A model generated the notes under the pieces. That model was given only the letters and a program-made list of their open reading frames with translations, was not told where the DNA came from and did not search any database. A stretch of 64,000 nucleotides of DNA from contig NZ_VFOX01000002.1 in the NCBI RefSeq assembly GCF_006716345.1, positions 310,001-374,000 of the forward strand, in the 5' to 3' direction. Shown here one piece after another: positions 1-8,500 of the stretch. The translations under genes and the position numbers were made by a program. Position 1 is the first letter of the stretch, and each line of letters begins with the position of its first letter. Source of the stretch: Microbacterium saperdae. GTDB taxonomy: Bacteria; Actinomycetota; Actinomycetes; Actinomycetales; Microbacteriaceae.

Positions 1-423
1 GGGCACGACCGTGTCGGCGAGCGCCTGTCGAAGAGCGGGAGTCACGCGCAACGGCGAGATGATCAGCCCGTCACCGGCGCCCATGCTGAGCATGCGCACG
101 AGCTCCACCGTCTGGTCAGGGCGACGGCCGGTCGCCGAGACGCTGATGCGCGTCGTCTCTCCCAGCTCCTCCTCGATCGCGCGCAGCATCTGCACGTAGT
201 TCGGGTTGCCGATGTCGTCCACCGCGAAGACGACCTGGGGATGACCGCCCAGCCGTAGCGAACGGGCCGTGGCGTCGGGCAGGTAGCCGATGCGCTTGGC
301 CGCCATGCGCACCTTGCGCACCATCTCCGGGCTTGCGGAGCGACCGGTGAGCGCACGCGATGCGGACGCCAGCGAGACGCCGGCCGCAGCGGCGACCTCG
401 TGCAGAGTCGGCTTCGTCCCCAT
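1..423 (-). CDS. LacI-family transcriptional regulator, N-terminal part (cut by window edge)
   Basis: Translation from the ATG at 423 gives 141 residues that run off the left edge. Residues 7-25 form the LacI helix-turn-helix (LHEVAAAAGVSLASASRAL). A hinge-like stretch follows at about 46-58 (GYLPDATARSL), then the start of the periplasmic-binding-protein-like effector domain (VVFAVDDIGNPNY, about 64-76). The effector pocket lies outside the window, so the ligand cannot be named. Two palindromes with the LacI-type core GGAAACGTTTCC lie just upstream, which suggests autoregulation. The gene has the same direction as the CoA-transferase/lyase pair that ends about 100 bases upstream, so control of that pair is possible but not shown. 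Confidence 0.93.
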   Translation of the reverse strand, partial: MGTKPTLHEVAAAAGVSLASASRALTGRSASPEMVRKVRMAAKRIGYLPDATARSLRLGGHPQVVFAVDDIGNPNYVQMLRAIEEELGETTRISVSATGRRPDQTVELVRMLSMGAGDGLIISPLRVTPALRQALADTVVP

Positions 424-440
424 GGTTCTCCTCGTTGAGC

Positions 441-478
441 GGAAACGTTTCCATCACGCGATTTGGAAACGTTTCCAA
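441..478. promoter_or_regulatory. tandem LacI-type operators
   Basis: Two perfect palindromes precede the LacI-type gene: GGAAACGTTTCC at 441-452 and TTGGAAACGTTTCCAA at 463-478. Their centres are 24 bp apart. The central CG flanked by A and T blocks is the usual LacI/GalR-family operator form. Position directly upstream of the regulator start points to autoregulation (inference). Confidence 0.8.
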
Positions 479-527
479 TTCGGCGATGATCGGGCTCCAG
501 GGAATCTAGGCGGACTCCCGTCGGGTG

Positions 528-1331
528 TCAAGACCTCGGTTCGACCGACCTCAGGATCTGCTCGGCGCGCCCCCGCATCGCCGGGTCGACCATCTCCCCC
601 GACGAGAGCGTCGCGACCCCTCCCCCCCGCAGCGTGGAGACGACCTCCTGCGCCCAGGCCACATCGGCTTCGCTCGGGGCGAAGACCGCAGCGATCACCG
701 CGAGCTGCCGCGGATGCGCGGCCATGCGGCCGTACAGACCGAGATCGGCCGCGCGGCGGGTGTCATCAGCAAGCCCTTCGAGATCACGGATCGCGGGATA
801 CACCGATGCCATGGGTGCCGGCAGCCCGGCGGCGCGCGCCGCGAACAGCATCGAGAGTCGCGCATGGGTGATCGCCGGCTCACCTCCCCCGACCTCGCTG
901 CGCAGATCGCTCTCCCCGAGCGCGAGCGCGAGCACGGCCGGATGCTCGGCGATCGCGACAGCGTTGATCACCCCTCGAGCGGACTCGAGCAGAGCGACGA
1001 GCGGTCGCCCCGGCGCGAGCGCGACCGCCCGGTCGAGATCGTCGACGCTCTCGACCTTCGGCAGTCGGATGCCCACGTCGGGAGCGAGTGCCGACACGGC
1101 CCGCAGATCTCCCTCGTCGCCCGCATTCACGCGCACCTGCACCGCGGCACTCCCCCGCTGTCCGTCGCGCAGCCACTGGACCACGGCGTCACGCGCTGCC
1201 GACTTGCGCTCCGGAGCCACGGCATCCTCGAGGTCGAACACCACGAGATCCGCGCCGCTCTCCTCCGCCGACCGGAAGCGATCGGGCCGGTCTCCCGGCA
1301 CGTAGAGGCCCGTGCGGTAGTGGGCGGTCAT
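528..1331 (-). CDS. HpcH/HpaI aldolase / CitE-like CoA-ester lyase
   Basis: 267-residue protein of the HpcH/HpaI and citrate-lyase-beta family, a TIM-barrel Mg-dependent C-C lyase acting on acyl-CoA esters such as (S)-citramalyl- or malyl-CoA. Family signatures are visible: VFDLEDAV at about 31-38, Arg68 in the VRVN strand, E116 in LLESARG, the GESDL metal site near 139-143, and a late LGLYGRMAAHPRQL segment that matches the CitE-type GxxGxxxxHPxQ. Length is close to stand-alone CitE-like lyases. The ATG at 1331 overlaps the stop of the upstream CoA-transferase (ATGA), so the two are translationally coupled. This suggests one pathway in which an acid is activated by CoA transfer and then cleaved. 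The substrate cannot be read from sequence. Confidence 0.88.
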   Translation of the reverse strand: MTAHYRTGLYVPGDRPDRFRSAEESGADLVVFDLEDAVAPERKSAARDAVVQWLRDGQRGSAAVQVRVNAGDEGDLRAVSALAPDVGIRLPKVESVDDLDRAVALAPGRPLVALLESARGVINAVAIAEHPAVLALALGESDLRSEVGGGEPAITHARLSMLFAARAAGLPAPMASVYPAIRDLEGLADDTRRAADLGLYGRMAAHPRQLAVIAAVFAPSEADVAWAQEVVSTLRGGGVATLSSGEMVDPAMRGRAEQILRSVEPRS

Positions 1332-2548
1332 CACACCGCTCCCGCACTGCGGAGGTCGGCGATCTCGGCATCCGAGAATCCGGCGCCGCGGAGAACCTCG
1401 TCCGTGTCGGCACCGTGACCTCGCCCGGCCCACCGGATCGATCCGGGCGTGCGCGACAGACGGAACAGCACGTTCTGCATCGCGATGTCGCCGAGGTCTT
1501 CGTCTTCGACGCGCACGACCGTGCCCAGAGCGCGGTACTGCGGATCCTCGACCACACCGCGCACGTCGTAGACCGGAGCGATGGCAGCGGATGCCGCCTC
1601 GAACACCGCGACGACCTCGTCGGCATCGTGGGCGCCGATCCAGGACTGCACCGCGTCGTCGAGTTCATCCGCATGCAGCGCCCGCTCATGGCCGGAACGG
1701 AACCAGGGCTCTTCGATCAGCTCGCCGCGGCCGACCACGGTCATCACGCGCTCGGCGATGGACTGCGAGCTGGTCGACACCGCCAGCCACACGCCGTCGC
1801 GTGACCGGTAGACGTTGCGCGGAGCATTGTTGACGGAGCGGTTGCCGGTACGGGGCTGCACCATGCCGAGCTGATCCCACGCGGTGATCTGCCCGCCCAG
1901 CAGCATCAGGATCGGCTCGATGATCGCCATGTCGACGACCTGCCCGTGGCCGTCGCGCTCGGCGGTTCGCAGTGCGGCCATGACGGCATAGGCCGTCGCG
2001 AGAGCGGCGATCCCGTCGGCGAGGCCGAATGGTGGGAGCGTGGGCGGCCCATCCGGATCGCCGGTGAGCGCGGCGAATCCGCTCATCGCCTCGGCGAGGC
2101 TGCCGAAGCCGGGGCGCGCGGCGTAGGGACCGAACTGCCCGAACGCCGTCACTCTGGCCAGCACCAGTCGGGGATTCGCCTCCTGCAGGCGCTCGGGAGA
2201 GAGCCCCCAGCGTTCGAGCGTGCCGGGGCGGAAGTTCTCGATCATGACGTCGGCTCCGGCCACCAGCCGCAGCAGCACCTCTGCGCCGGCGGGGTCGCTC
2301 AGGTCGATCGTCACTGTGCGCTTGTTGCGCCCGAGCGTCTTCCACCACAGGTTGACGCCGTCTTTCTGAGGCCCGTGTCCGCGCGAAGCATCCGGCCGGA
2401 TCGGATGCTCCACCTTGATGACGTCTGCACCGAAATCCCCGAGGAACGTCGCCGCCAGCGGCCCGGCGAACAGCGTGGACACGTCGAGCACGCGCACCCC
2501 CTCGAGGGGCGCCGTTGGAACAGTTCTCAGATCTTCCCGGTCCGGCAC
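1331..2548 (-). CDS. CaiB/BaiF family III CoA-transferase
   Basis: 405-residue family III CoA-transferase, the usual length for formyl-CoA, carnitine and mesaconate-type transferases. Seen: GVRVLDVSTLFAGPLAATFL at about 17-36, ADVIKVEHP at 41-49, NKRTVTIDL at 75-83, DVMIENFRPG at 100-109 and RPGFGSLAEAMSG at 145-157. In carnitine- and formyl-CoA transferases the segment corresponding to GFG usually reads GFD or GYD, with Asp as the acyl-carrying nucleophile; here residue 149 is Gly. I recall a GFG-containing subgroup in actinobacteria, so this need not mean inactivity. It is the first gene of a two-gene unit with the downstream HpcH/CitE-like lyase. Confidence 0.9.
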   Translation of the reverse strand: MPDREDLRTVPTAPLEGVRVLDVSTLFAGPLAATFLGDFGADVIKVEHPIRPDASRGHGPQKDGVNLWWKTLGRNKRTVTIDLSDPAGAEVLLRLVAGADVMIENFRPGTLERWGLSPERLQEANPRLVLARVTAFGQFGPYAARPGFGSLAEAMSGFAALTGDPDGPPTLPPFGLADGIAALATAYAVMAALRTAERDGHGQVVDMAIIEPILMLLGGQITAWDQLGMVQPRTGNRSVNNAPRNVYRSRDGVWLAVSTSSQSIAERVMTVVGRGELIEEPWFRSGHERALHADELDDAVQSWIGAHDADEVVAVFEAASAAIAPVYDVRGVVEDPQYRALGTVVRVEDEDLGDIAMQNVLFRLSRTPGSIRWAGRGHGADTDEVLRGAGFSDAEIADLRSAGAV

Positions 2549-2599
2549 CGAGACATGATAGTCACAGCTCTGCCGAGACTCGACCCCCTCGCCTGCGCC

Positions 2600-3628
2600 T
2601 CAGAACCGCCGCCGCGCCGTCCGCACCACGAGGAACATCAGGTACAGGCCTCCGAGCACGAGCGTGACGACACCCACCGGCAGCGCGTGCTTCGGCACGG
2701 CGTTCTGTCCGATGATGTCGGCGAGAGAGAGCAGCGTCGCGCCCATCAATGCGGTCGCGATCAGATGCGCCGGACCGTTCTTCACGATGAGCTTCGCGAG
2801 ATGCGGAGCGGCGAGTGCGATGAACGCGATGGGCCCGATCACGGCGGTGACGACGCCGATCAGGCCGACCGCGATCGCCACGAGCCCGGTCTTGGTGAGA
2901 CCCATGCGGCCGCCCAGGCTCGTGCCGATGTCGTCGCCGAGCTCGATGAGCCACAGGCCGCGCCGGGAGAACCACAGCACGACCATGAGCGCCGTCACGA
3001 CACCGATCGGCAGCAGGGCCTGCGCCCATCCGACGCCGTTGAGCGATCCGGCATCCCAGATCGCCGCGGAGATCGCGACCTCGCGTCGGGCTCGCAGCAG
3101 CATCCAGGCGTTGACGGCGGCGAGCACCGCACTCACCCCGATGCCGACGATCACGATCCGGTATCCCAGCGCCCCGCGCCCCGCGATCAGCAGCGCGACC
3201 AGCGCCGCCGTGGCGAAGCCGCCGAGCACCGCACCGATCGCGACGGCGAGGCCCGATCCCCCGCCGGTCGTCATGACGATCAAGGCCCCGGTGTACGCGC
3301 CCGTCGTGAGCCCGATCACGTCCGGACTGCCGAGCGGGTTGCGTGTGATGGTCTGGAACACGGTGCCCGAGAGCGCGAGTGCCGCGCCGAAGAAGACGGC
3401 GGCCAGCGCCCGCGGCAGACGCCAGTCGACCACCACCATCCGGATGCCGCCGTCCGTCTCGAACAGCGCCTCGATCACGCGGAGCGGCGGGATCACGGTG
3501 TCACCGATCGACAGGCTCGCGAGGAACGAGAGCAGCATCACCGCGGCCAAGGAGCTCATGGCCCACCACCCGCGGCGGCCGAGGGGGCGACGGGCGCGGC
3601 GGATGTCGGCGCGGGTCGAGGCGTTCAC
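2600..3628 (-). CDS. iron-siderophore ABC transporter permease (FecCD family), second subunit
   Basis: 342-residue multi-pass inner-membrane permease of the FecCD/BtuC family that moves ferric siderophores through the membrane. Hydrophobic segments fill most of the length. Family motifs are seen: ALSGTVFQTITRNPLGSPDV in the first third and IGPIAFIALAAPHLAK near the coupling region. The chosen start is the GTG at 3628, which overlaps the stop of the upstream permease gene (GTGA); an in-frame ATG lies 23 codons later. It is the third gene of the binding protein-permease-permease unit. No ATPase follows: the next gene downstream is the CoA-transferase on the same strand. Confidence 0.93.
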   Translation of the reverse strand: MNASTRADIRRARRPLGRRGWWAMSSLAAVMLLSFLASLSIGDTVIPPLRVIEALFETDGGIRMVVVDWRLPRALAAVFFGAALALSGTVFQTITRNPLGSPDVIGLTTGAYTGALIVMTTGGGSGLAVAIGAVLGGFATAALVALLIAGRGALGYRIVIVGIGVSAVLAAVNAWMLLRARREVAISAAIWDAGSLNGVGWAQALLPIGVVTALMVVLWFSRRGLWLIELGDDIGTSLGGRMGLTKTGLVAIAVGLIGVVTAVIGPIAFIALAAPHLAKLIVKNGPAHLIATALMGATLLSLADIIGQNAVPKHALPVGVVTLVLGGLYLMFLVVRTARRRF

Positions 3629-4656
3629 ATCTGCACCGGATTCCTGCGGCGGCCGATCCAGATGAGGAACGGCGCGGCGATGAACGCCATCACGATGCCG
3701 ACCGGCACCTCCTGCGGGGCGATGATGACCCGACCCACCACGTCGCCGAGCACCACGACGATCGCTCCGATCACCGCGGCCAGGGGCACGATCGCCTTCT
3801 GCGATGAGCCCACCACCCCGCGCGCGATGTGCGGGGCGGCGAGCCCGAGGAAGGCGATCGGCCCCGCGACCGCGGTCGCCGTGCCCGCCAGCAGCGTGAC
3901 GGCGGCGACGGCTCCGGTGCGCATCCATCCGATCCGCACCCCGAGCGCCGCCGCGGTGTCGTCGCCGAGCGCGAGCACGTCGAGGCTGCGGGTCATCAGA
4001 AGCGCGAGCACCAGCCCCACCGCGATCGCGGGGCCGGCGACCGCGAGGATCGACAGGTCGCGTCCGGCGAGTGCGCCGGATTCCCAGCTGCGCATCTGCA
4101 GGAAGGCCATGGGGTTCAGCAGCACGAGGGCCGTCGTCACGCCACCCAGCACTGCGGCGAGCGCGACGCCCGAGAGCACGAGGGTGACGGGGCTCCCTCC
4201 GCCTGCCGCTCCGAGGAGCACGACGGCGATCGTCGCGAGGAGCGCTCCGCCGAGTGCGAAGGCCATCAGGTGCGGGAAGTCGTTGAGTCCGAGCGCAGCC
4301 ACCGCGATGGCGACCGCGACGGATGCGCCCGCGTTGACCCCGAGCAGTCCCGGATCCGCCAGCGCATTGCGGGTGAGTCCCTGCATCACAGCGCCGGCGG
4401 CACCGAGCGCGAGTCCCACGATGAGGCCGAGGGCGGTGCGCGGGATGCGCGACTCCCGCACCACGAGCTGCAGGTCGCTGCCGTCGAAGTGCACGATCGC
4501 GGCGAACACGGTGTCGAGCCCGACCAGTTTCGTGCCGACGGTCAGTCCGATCACGGTCGTGACGGCCAGCGCGACGACCGCGAGCACGACGACGAGCGCG
4601 ACCCGCCCGGCGGAGAGCCGGCGCGGATCGCGTGTCGCGCGTGCGGCGGTGGTCAC
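3625..4656 (-). CDS. iron-siderophore ABC transporter permease (FecCD family), first subunit
   Basis: 343-residue FecCD-family permease and likely heterodimer partner of the next gene. The pattern of hydrophobic helices, LGAAGAVMQGLTRNALADPG in the first third and IAFLGLAAPHIARG later match the family. The GTG start at 4656 overlaps the stop of the binding-protein gene (GTGA). It ends with RRRNPVQM and its stop overlaps the next start by four bases, so the three genes form a coupled operon. The substrate is probably a ferric siderophore, judged from the family and the iron-box-like promoter. Confidence 0.93.
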   Translation of the reverse strand: MTTAARATRDPRRLSAGRVALVVVLAVVALAVTTVIGLTVGTKLVGLDTVFAAIVHFDGSDLQLVVRESRIPRTALGLIVGLALGAAGAVMQGLTRNALADPGLLGVNAGASVAVAIAVAALGLNDFPHLMAFALGGALLATIAVVLLGAAGGGSPVTLVLSGVALAAVLGGVTTALVLLNPMAFLQMRSWESGALAGRDLSILAVAGPAIAVGLVLALLMTRSLDVLALGDDTAAALGVRIGWMRTGAVAAVTLLAGTATAVAGPIAFLGLAAPHIARGVVGSSQKAIVPLAAVIGAIVVVLGDVVGRVIIAPQEVPVGIVMAFIAAPFLIWIGRRRNPVQM

Positions 4657-5696
4657 TCCGCGGTGTGTGCGGGCCCGTTCCCGGCGACCGCGTCCGCGAG
4701 GGCCGGCACCAGCGAGTCCAGGACATAGGGGAGGCTCAGCGGCGAGGTGAAGTAGATCGCGCCGGCCGTGATGCCGTCGGTGTAGACGTCCTTGTCGTTC
4801 TTCATGGCCTCGATCGCGGTGACGAAGGGCTCCGCCTCGAGAGCGGTGATGTCGTCGTCGGACTCGGTGCCCCAGATCAGCACGTCAGCCGCGTTGAGCA
4901 CATCGAGGTTCTCGACCGGGATGTACGCCTGGCCCCCGGAGGTGTCATCCGGAGCGTAGGCATCGATGTCAGCAGGAATCGTGAACCCGAGGTCGGTGAG
5001 GAAGTCGGTGCTCAGTCCGTCCTGGTAGGCGATCGCGGCACCGTCGTAGATCGCGTTCTGGAGGAACACGATCGAGGTGTCGGCGAACTCGGGGTGTGCG
5101 GCGGCGGCTGCGGCGAACTGCGCGTCGATGTCGTCGACCAGCTTCTGCGCCTCGTCGCCCAGGCCGACGGCCTCGCCGATCTGCAGGGTCTGCACATCCC
5201 ACGGCTCGAAGTACATGGAGTAGTCGCCCGAGTGCGCGACGGTCGGCGCGATGTCGGAGAGACGGTCGTAGTCCTCCTCCGTCATTCCGGCGTTCGTGCC
5301 GATGATGAGGTCGGGGTCGAGCAGAGCGATCGCCTCGAAGTCCAGGCCGTCGGTGGTGGTGAGCACCTCGGGCTCGGAGTCGCCACGCGCCTCGTCCGCC
5401 CACGGCCACGACGCGAATTCGTGGTCGCCGTACCAGTCGGTCACCCCGACCGGCGCGAGGCCGAGCGCCCAGAGCGTGTCCTGCTCGGTGTAGCCGACCG
5501 TGACGATGCGCGCGGGCTGCTCGGAGATGGTGGTCTCGCCGTAGGCGTGATCGACCGTCACCGGGAATGCGCCGGGATCGGCGGCGGGCACCGAGTCATC
5601 CGTCGTCGAGGCCGACGTCGAGCAGGAGGTCAGGACGGCCGCGGCGAGCGCGGCGGCGAACAAGGCGGTGAGCGCCTTCGAACGGGAGAGGGGCAT
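4653..5696 (-). CDS. iron-siderophore ABC transporter substrate-binding lipoprotein
   Basis: 347-residue class-III periplasmic-binding protein (FepB/FecB type) anchored as a lipoprotein. The N-terminus has a basic start, a hydrophobic stretch (ALTALFAAALAAAVLTSC) and a lipobox with Cys25. The mature part begins with a Thr/Ser-rich linker and shows family phrases such as PARIVTVGYTEQDTLWALG and DLIIGTNAGM (the 'opinion' of this fold). The ATG at 5696 has a GGAGG-like site upstream. An IdeR/DmdR-like dyad lies directly before it. Two permease genes follow with four-base overlaps; the ATPase is missing from the window. Confidence 0.92.
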   Translation of the reverse strand: MPLSRSKALTALFAAALAAAVLTSCSTSASTTDDSVPAADPGAFPVTVDHAYGETTISEQPARIVTVGYTEQDTLWALGLAPVGVTDWYGDHEFASWPWADEARGDSEPEVLTTTDGLDFEAIALLDPDLIIGTNAGMTEEDYDRLSDIAPTVAHSGDYSMYFEPWDVQTLQIGEAVGLGDEAQKLVDDIDAQFAAAAAAHPEFADTSIVFLQNAIYDGAAIAYQDGLSTDFLTDLGFTIPADIDAYAPDDTSGGQAYIPVENLDVLNAADVLIWGTESDDDITALEAEPFVTAIEAMKNDKDVYTDGITAGAIYFTSPLSLPYVLDSLVPALADAVAGNGPAHTAE

Positions 5697-5712
5697 GGAG
5701 GGACCTGTTCCG

Positions 5713-5739
5713 TGAGATAAGGGTTGCCTAAGCTTATCT
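5713..5739 (-). promoter_or_regulatory. iron-box-like dyad (IdeR/DmdR type) before the siderophore operon
   Basis: On the minus strand the 19-mer TTAGGCAACCCTTATCTCA (5731-5713) matches the actinobacterial iron box TTAGGTTAGCCTAACCTAA at 12 of 19 positions. A wider dyad has perfect arms AGATAAG (5715-5721) and CTTATCT (5733-5739), giving a second overlapping half-match. Location 17-43 bases before the lipoprotein start fits repression by an iron-loaded DtxR-family protein. The match is imperfect, so this is a good candidate rather than a proven site. Confidence 0.5.
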
Positions 5740-5829
5740 ATCGGAAGGGATCCCCGCACCCGGAGACCTGGCGCACCTGGGGGGGGCAAGACACGCCGCA
5801 CGAACGCACGCGGATGCGGCGAGTGGTGG

Positions 5830-5858
5830 CCCCTCGCCCGACAGGGCCGGGCGAGGGG
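5830..5858 (-). terminator. hairpin downstream of the peptide ABC operon
   Basis: Perfect 11-bp stem CCCCTCGCCCG (5830-5840) with CGGGCGAGGGG (5848-5858) around a 7-base loop. It lies between the end of the peptide transporter operon (5912) and the siderophore promoter. There is no T-run, which is common for actinobacterial terminators. Confidence 0.6.
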
Positions 5859-5911
5859 AGTGAGAGGGCCGACGAGCCCGACGAGGGCCGACGGATGAGG
5901 CGCGCGTGACC

Positions 5912-6751
5912 TCAGTACAGGACCGGGGGGATCTCCGACCAGACGATGCGCTCTTCGGTCGTCGGCGCGACCGGAATGTGCCCGGCGCCGTCCGGCTCGG
6001 GGATCGCGGCCAGTAGCGCGCGCGTGTACGGGTGCTGCGGATCGGCCCAGACACGGTCGGTCGGACCCGACTCCAGCACGCGTCCGCCGAACATCACGAA
6101 CGTGCGGTCGGCGATGCGCCGCACCACGGCGAGGTCGTGCGAGATGAACAGCATCCCGGCTCCGGCTTCCGCCACCAGGTCGCGCATCAGGCCCGCCACG
6201 CTGGTCTGCGTCGAGGCGTCGAGTGCCGAGATCGGCTCGTCCGCGACGAGGAGCGACGGTCGAGCGGCCAGTGCGCGGGCGATCGCGATTCGCTGCTTCT
6301 GCCCACCCGAGAACTGGTGCGGGTACCGCGTGCTCACGTTCGTCGGCAGCCCGACGCGTTCGAGCCACTCCTCGACCGTCGATCCTGCGGCGCCTCGCGC
6401 CTTGGCCGTGGCGATGCCGTCGGCGATCTGCTCGCCGATCCGGCGTCGCGGGTTCAGCGAGGTGGACGGATCCTGGAACACCATCTGGATGCCGGTGAGC
6501 GCGATCGAGCGACGACGGATGCCGAGCGGCGACACGGGCGCATCCCGGAAGAGCACGGTTCCGCCCGCGGTCTTCTCGATGCCCACGACGGCACGCGCCA
6601 GGCTGGACTTGCCGCTGCCGGACTCGCCGACCAGGGCGACCGTCTCGCCGGGGGCGACGCTGAGCGACACCCCGTTGACCGCGATGACGGGCGGGTTCCC
6701 CGGGTAGCGGACGACGATGTTCTGCGCGTCGAGAACGGCGACCTCACTCAT
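5912..6751 (-). CDS. oligopeptide ABC transporter ATP-binding protein (OppF/DppF type)
   Basis: 279-residue ABC ATPase, the second of two that energise the peptide importer. Walker A GESGSGKS at 42-49, Q-loop in MVFQDPSTSLNPRR at about 90-103, signature FSGGQKQRIAIARAL at 147-161 and Walker B LLVADEP at 167-173 are all intact. The C-terminal extension (PYTRALLAAIPEPDG) is typical of the Opp/Dpp group. It overlaps the upstream ATPase gene by eight bases. It is the last gene of the five-gene operon. Confidence 0.94.
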   Translation of the reverse strand: MSEVAVLDAQNIVVRYPGNPPVIAVNGVSLSVAPGETVALVGESGSGKSSLARAVVGIEKTAGGTVLFRDAPVSPLGIRRRSIALTGIQMVFQDPSTSLNPRRRIGEQIADGIATAKARGAAGSTVEEWLERVGLPTNVSTRYPHQFSGGQKQRIAIARALAARPSLLVADEPISALDASTQTSVAGLMRDLVAEAGAGMLFISHDLAVVRRIADRTFVMFGGRVLESGPTDRVWADPQHPYTRALLAAIPEPDGAGHIPVAPTTEERIVWSEIPPVLY

Positions 6752-7592
6752 CAGCGGCCTCTCCCTCGGGTGCTTCCTCGATCTTCGAACCGGGCAGCGC
6801 CGCGAGCAGCGTGCGCGTGTACTCGTGCTGCGGCGAGAGGAACAGGGTCTCGCGGTCGGCCCGCTCGACGATGCGTCCGTCCTTCATGACGGCCACCTCG
6901 TCGGCGATCGCGCTCATGACACCGAGGTCGTGCGTGACGAGCAGCACGGCCAGGCGGCGTTCGGTCGCGAGATCGCGCAGCAGCCGCAGGATGCCGGCCT
7001 GCACCGTGACATCGAGAGCCGTGGTCGGCTCATCCGCCAGCAGCACGTCGGGGTCGCAGGCGAGGGCGCAGGCGATCGCGATGCGCTGACGCTGTCCCCC
7101 GGAGAACTGGTGCGGATACCGCTTCAACGCCTCCTCGGGATTCGGCACCTGCACGGTCTGGAGCAGCTCGACCGCCCTGGCGCGCGCTGCGGCCCCCTTG
7201 AGGGCGAGGTGCACGCGCATGTGGTCGGTGAGCTGACGACCGACCGGCAGCTGAGGGTGCAACGAGGCCGACGGGTCCTGGAAGATCATCGCGATGCGCT
7301 TCCCGCGGATGCGATTGAGCGCGCGGCGGCCGAGTCCGACGAGCTCGTCGTCGCCGAGACGGATCGACCCCCCGGTGCGCGCCTGGCGTGGCAGCAGCCC
7401 GAGAACAGCCAGCGAGGTCAGCGTCTTACCGGAGCCGGACTCGCCGGCGAGGCCATGGATGCGACCGGGCGCGAGGTCGATCGACACGCCCTTCACGAGC
7501 GGACGACCGATGTCGATCGTGAGATCGCGGATGCTCAGCGTCGGGGCGATCCCGGTCGACGCGCCCGGAACCGGCGTGTTCTGCGCGCTCAT
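6744..7592 (-). CDS. oligopeptide ABC transporter ATP-binding protein (OppD/DppD type)
   Basis: 282-residue ABC ATPase. Walker A GESGSGKT at 50-57, Q-loop IFQDPSASLHPQ near 103-114, signature FSGGQRQRIAI at 163-173 and Walker B LLADEP at 184-189 are complete. The signature is followed by ACALA rather than the more common ARALA. The ATG start overlaps the upstream permease stop (ATGA), and the end overlaps the next ATPase. Together with its partner it forms the nucleotide-binding pair of a peptide importer. Confidence 0.94.
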   Translation of the reverse strand: MSAQNTPVPGASTGIAPTLSIRDLTIDIGRPLVKGVSIDLAPGRIHGLAGESGSGKTLTSLAVLGLLPRQARTGGSIRLGDDELVGLGRRALNRIRGKRIAMIFQDPSASLHPQLPVGRQLTDHMRVHLALKGAAARARAVELLQTVQVPNPEEALKRYPHQFSGGQRQRIAIACALACDPDVLLADEPTTALDVTVQAGILRLLRDLATERRLAVLLVTHDLGVMSAIADEVAVMKDGRIVERADRETLFLSPQHEYTRTLLAALPGSKIEEAPEGEAADE

Positions 7593-8500
7593 GCGGCGAC
7601 TCCCGTCGCGGAGGCCTTGTGCTCGGCCTGCTTCTCGTGGGCGATCTCGGCGGTCGGGTCGAGAACATCGCGCATCGCGTCACCGAGGAAGTTGAACGCG
7701 AGCACGACGGTCAGGATCGCGAGTCCGGGGAAGACGCCGAGCCACCAGGCGTCGAAGTTCTGCATCGCACCGGAGATCATCGATCCCCACTCGGCCGTCG
7801 GCGGCTGTGCGCCGAGACCGAGGAACGAGAGCCCGGAGAGCAGCAGGATGGCCGCGCCGATGTCGAGCGTCGCCAGCACCAGCACGGGGCCGGCGATGTT
7901 CGGGAGGATGTCGACGAACAGCGTCCGCACCGGCGAGTGGCCGAGCAGCCGACCCGCGATCACGTAGTTCTGTCCGCGCAGGCCGAGCACGATGCTGCGG
8001 GTGACACGGGAGTACTGCGGCCACGACACCACGATCGCGGCGATCACGGCGTTGAACAGCGAAGGCCCGAGGGATGCCGCGACCACCATCGCGAGGATGA
8101 CGGTCGGGAACGCCATGAAGAGGTCGGTGATGCGCATCAGGGTCTCGTCGAGCCAGCCGCCGAAGTAGCCGGCGAGCGCGCCGATCACGGTGCCGATGAT
8201 CATGGCCGCGATCACCAGGGTGAGCGCGAGCGGCAGGCTCACGGTGGCACCGGTCATCAGACGCGAGAAGATGTCGCGGCCGTTGCCGTCGGTACCGAGG
8301 AGCGTGTCGATCCCCGGCGGCTGCAGGCGGGGCAGCACCTGGGCGTTGGGGCCGAACGGCACCCACCACTGCGCCGTGAAGGCGACGATGACCCAGGCGC
8401 CGGCGATCACGGTGCCGATGATGCCGAGCGGGGTCCGCCAGGCTCGGGGCCACCGGAAGCGGAAGCGTCCGGCCGGGGTCGCGGCGGCGATGCGGCTCAT
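7589..8500 (-). CDS. peptide ABC transporter permease (DppC/OppC type)
   Basis: 303-residue inner-membrane permease. About six hydrophobic segments are visible, with the DppC N-terminal motif PNAQVLPRLQPPGIDTLLGT before the core and the coupling motif region VRTLFVDILPNIAGPVLV in the middle. The chosen ATG at 8500 overlaps the stop of the DppB-type gene (ATGA). The protein ends EHKASATGVAA and overlaps the next ATPase start. Confidence 0.93.
   Translation of the reverse strand: MSRIAAATPAGRFRFRWPRAWRTPLGIIGTVIAGAWVIVAFTAQWWVPFGPNAQVLPRLQPPGIDTLLGTDGNGRDIFSRLMTGATVSLPLALTLVIAAMIIGTVIGALAGYFGGWLDETLMRITDLFMAFPTVILAMVVAASLGPSLFNAVIAAIVVSWPQYSRVTRSIVLGLRGQNYVIAGRLLGHSPVRTLFVDILPNIAGPVLVLATLDIGAAILLLSGLSFLGLGAQPPTAEWGSMISGAMQNFDAWWLGVFPGLAILTVVLAFNFLGDAMRDVLDPTAEIAHEKQAEHKASATGVAA

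Noticed and set aside
1946..4750. very long open frame (over 900 codons) opposite the CoA-transferase and siderophore permease genes
   Set aside because: Arg/His/Asp-rich shadow of the high-GC real genes on the other strand; no family signature.
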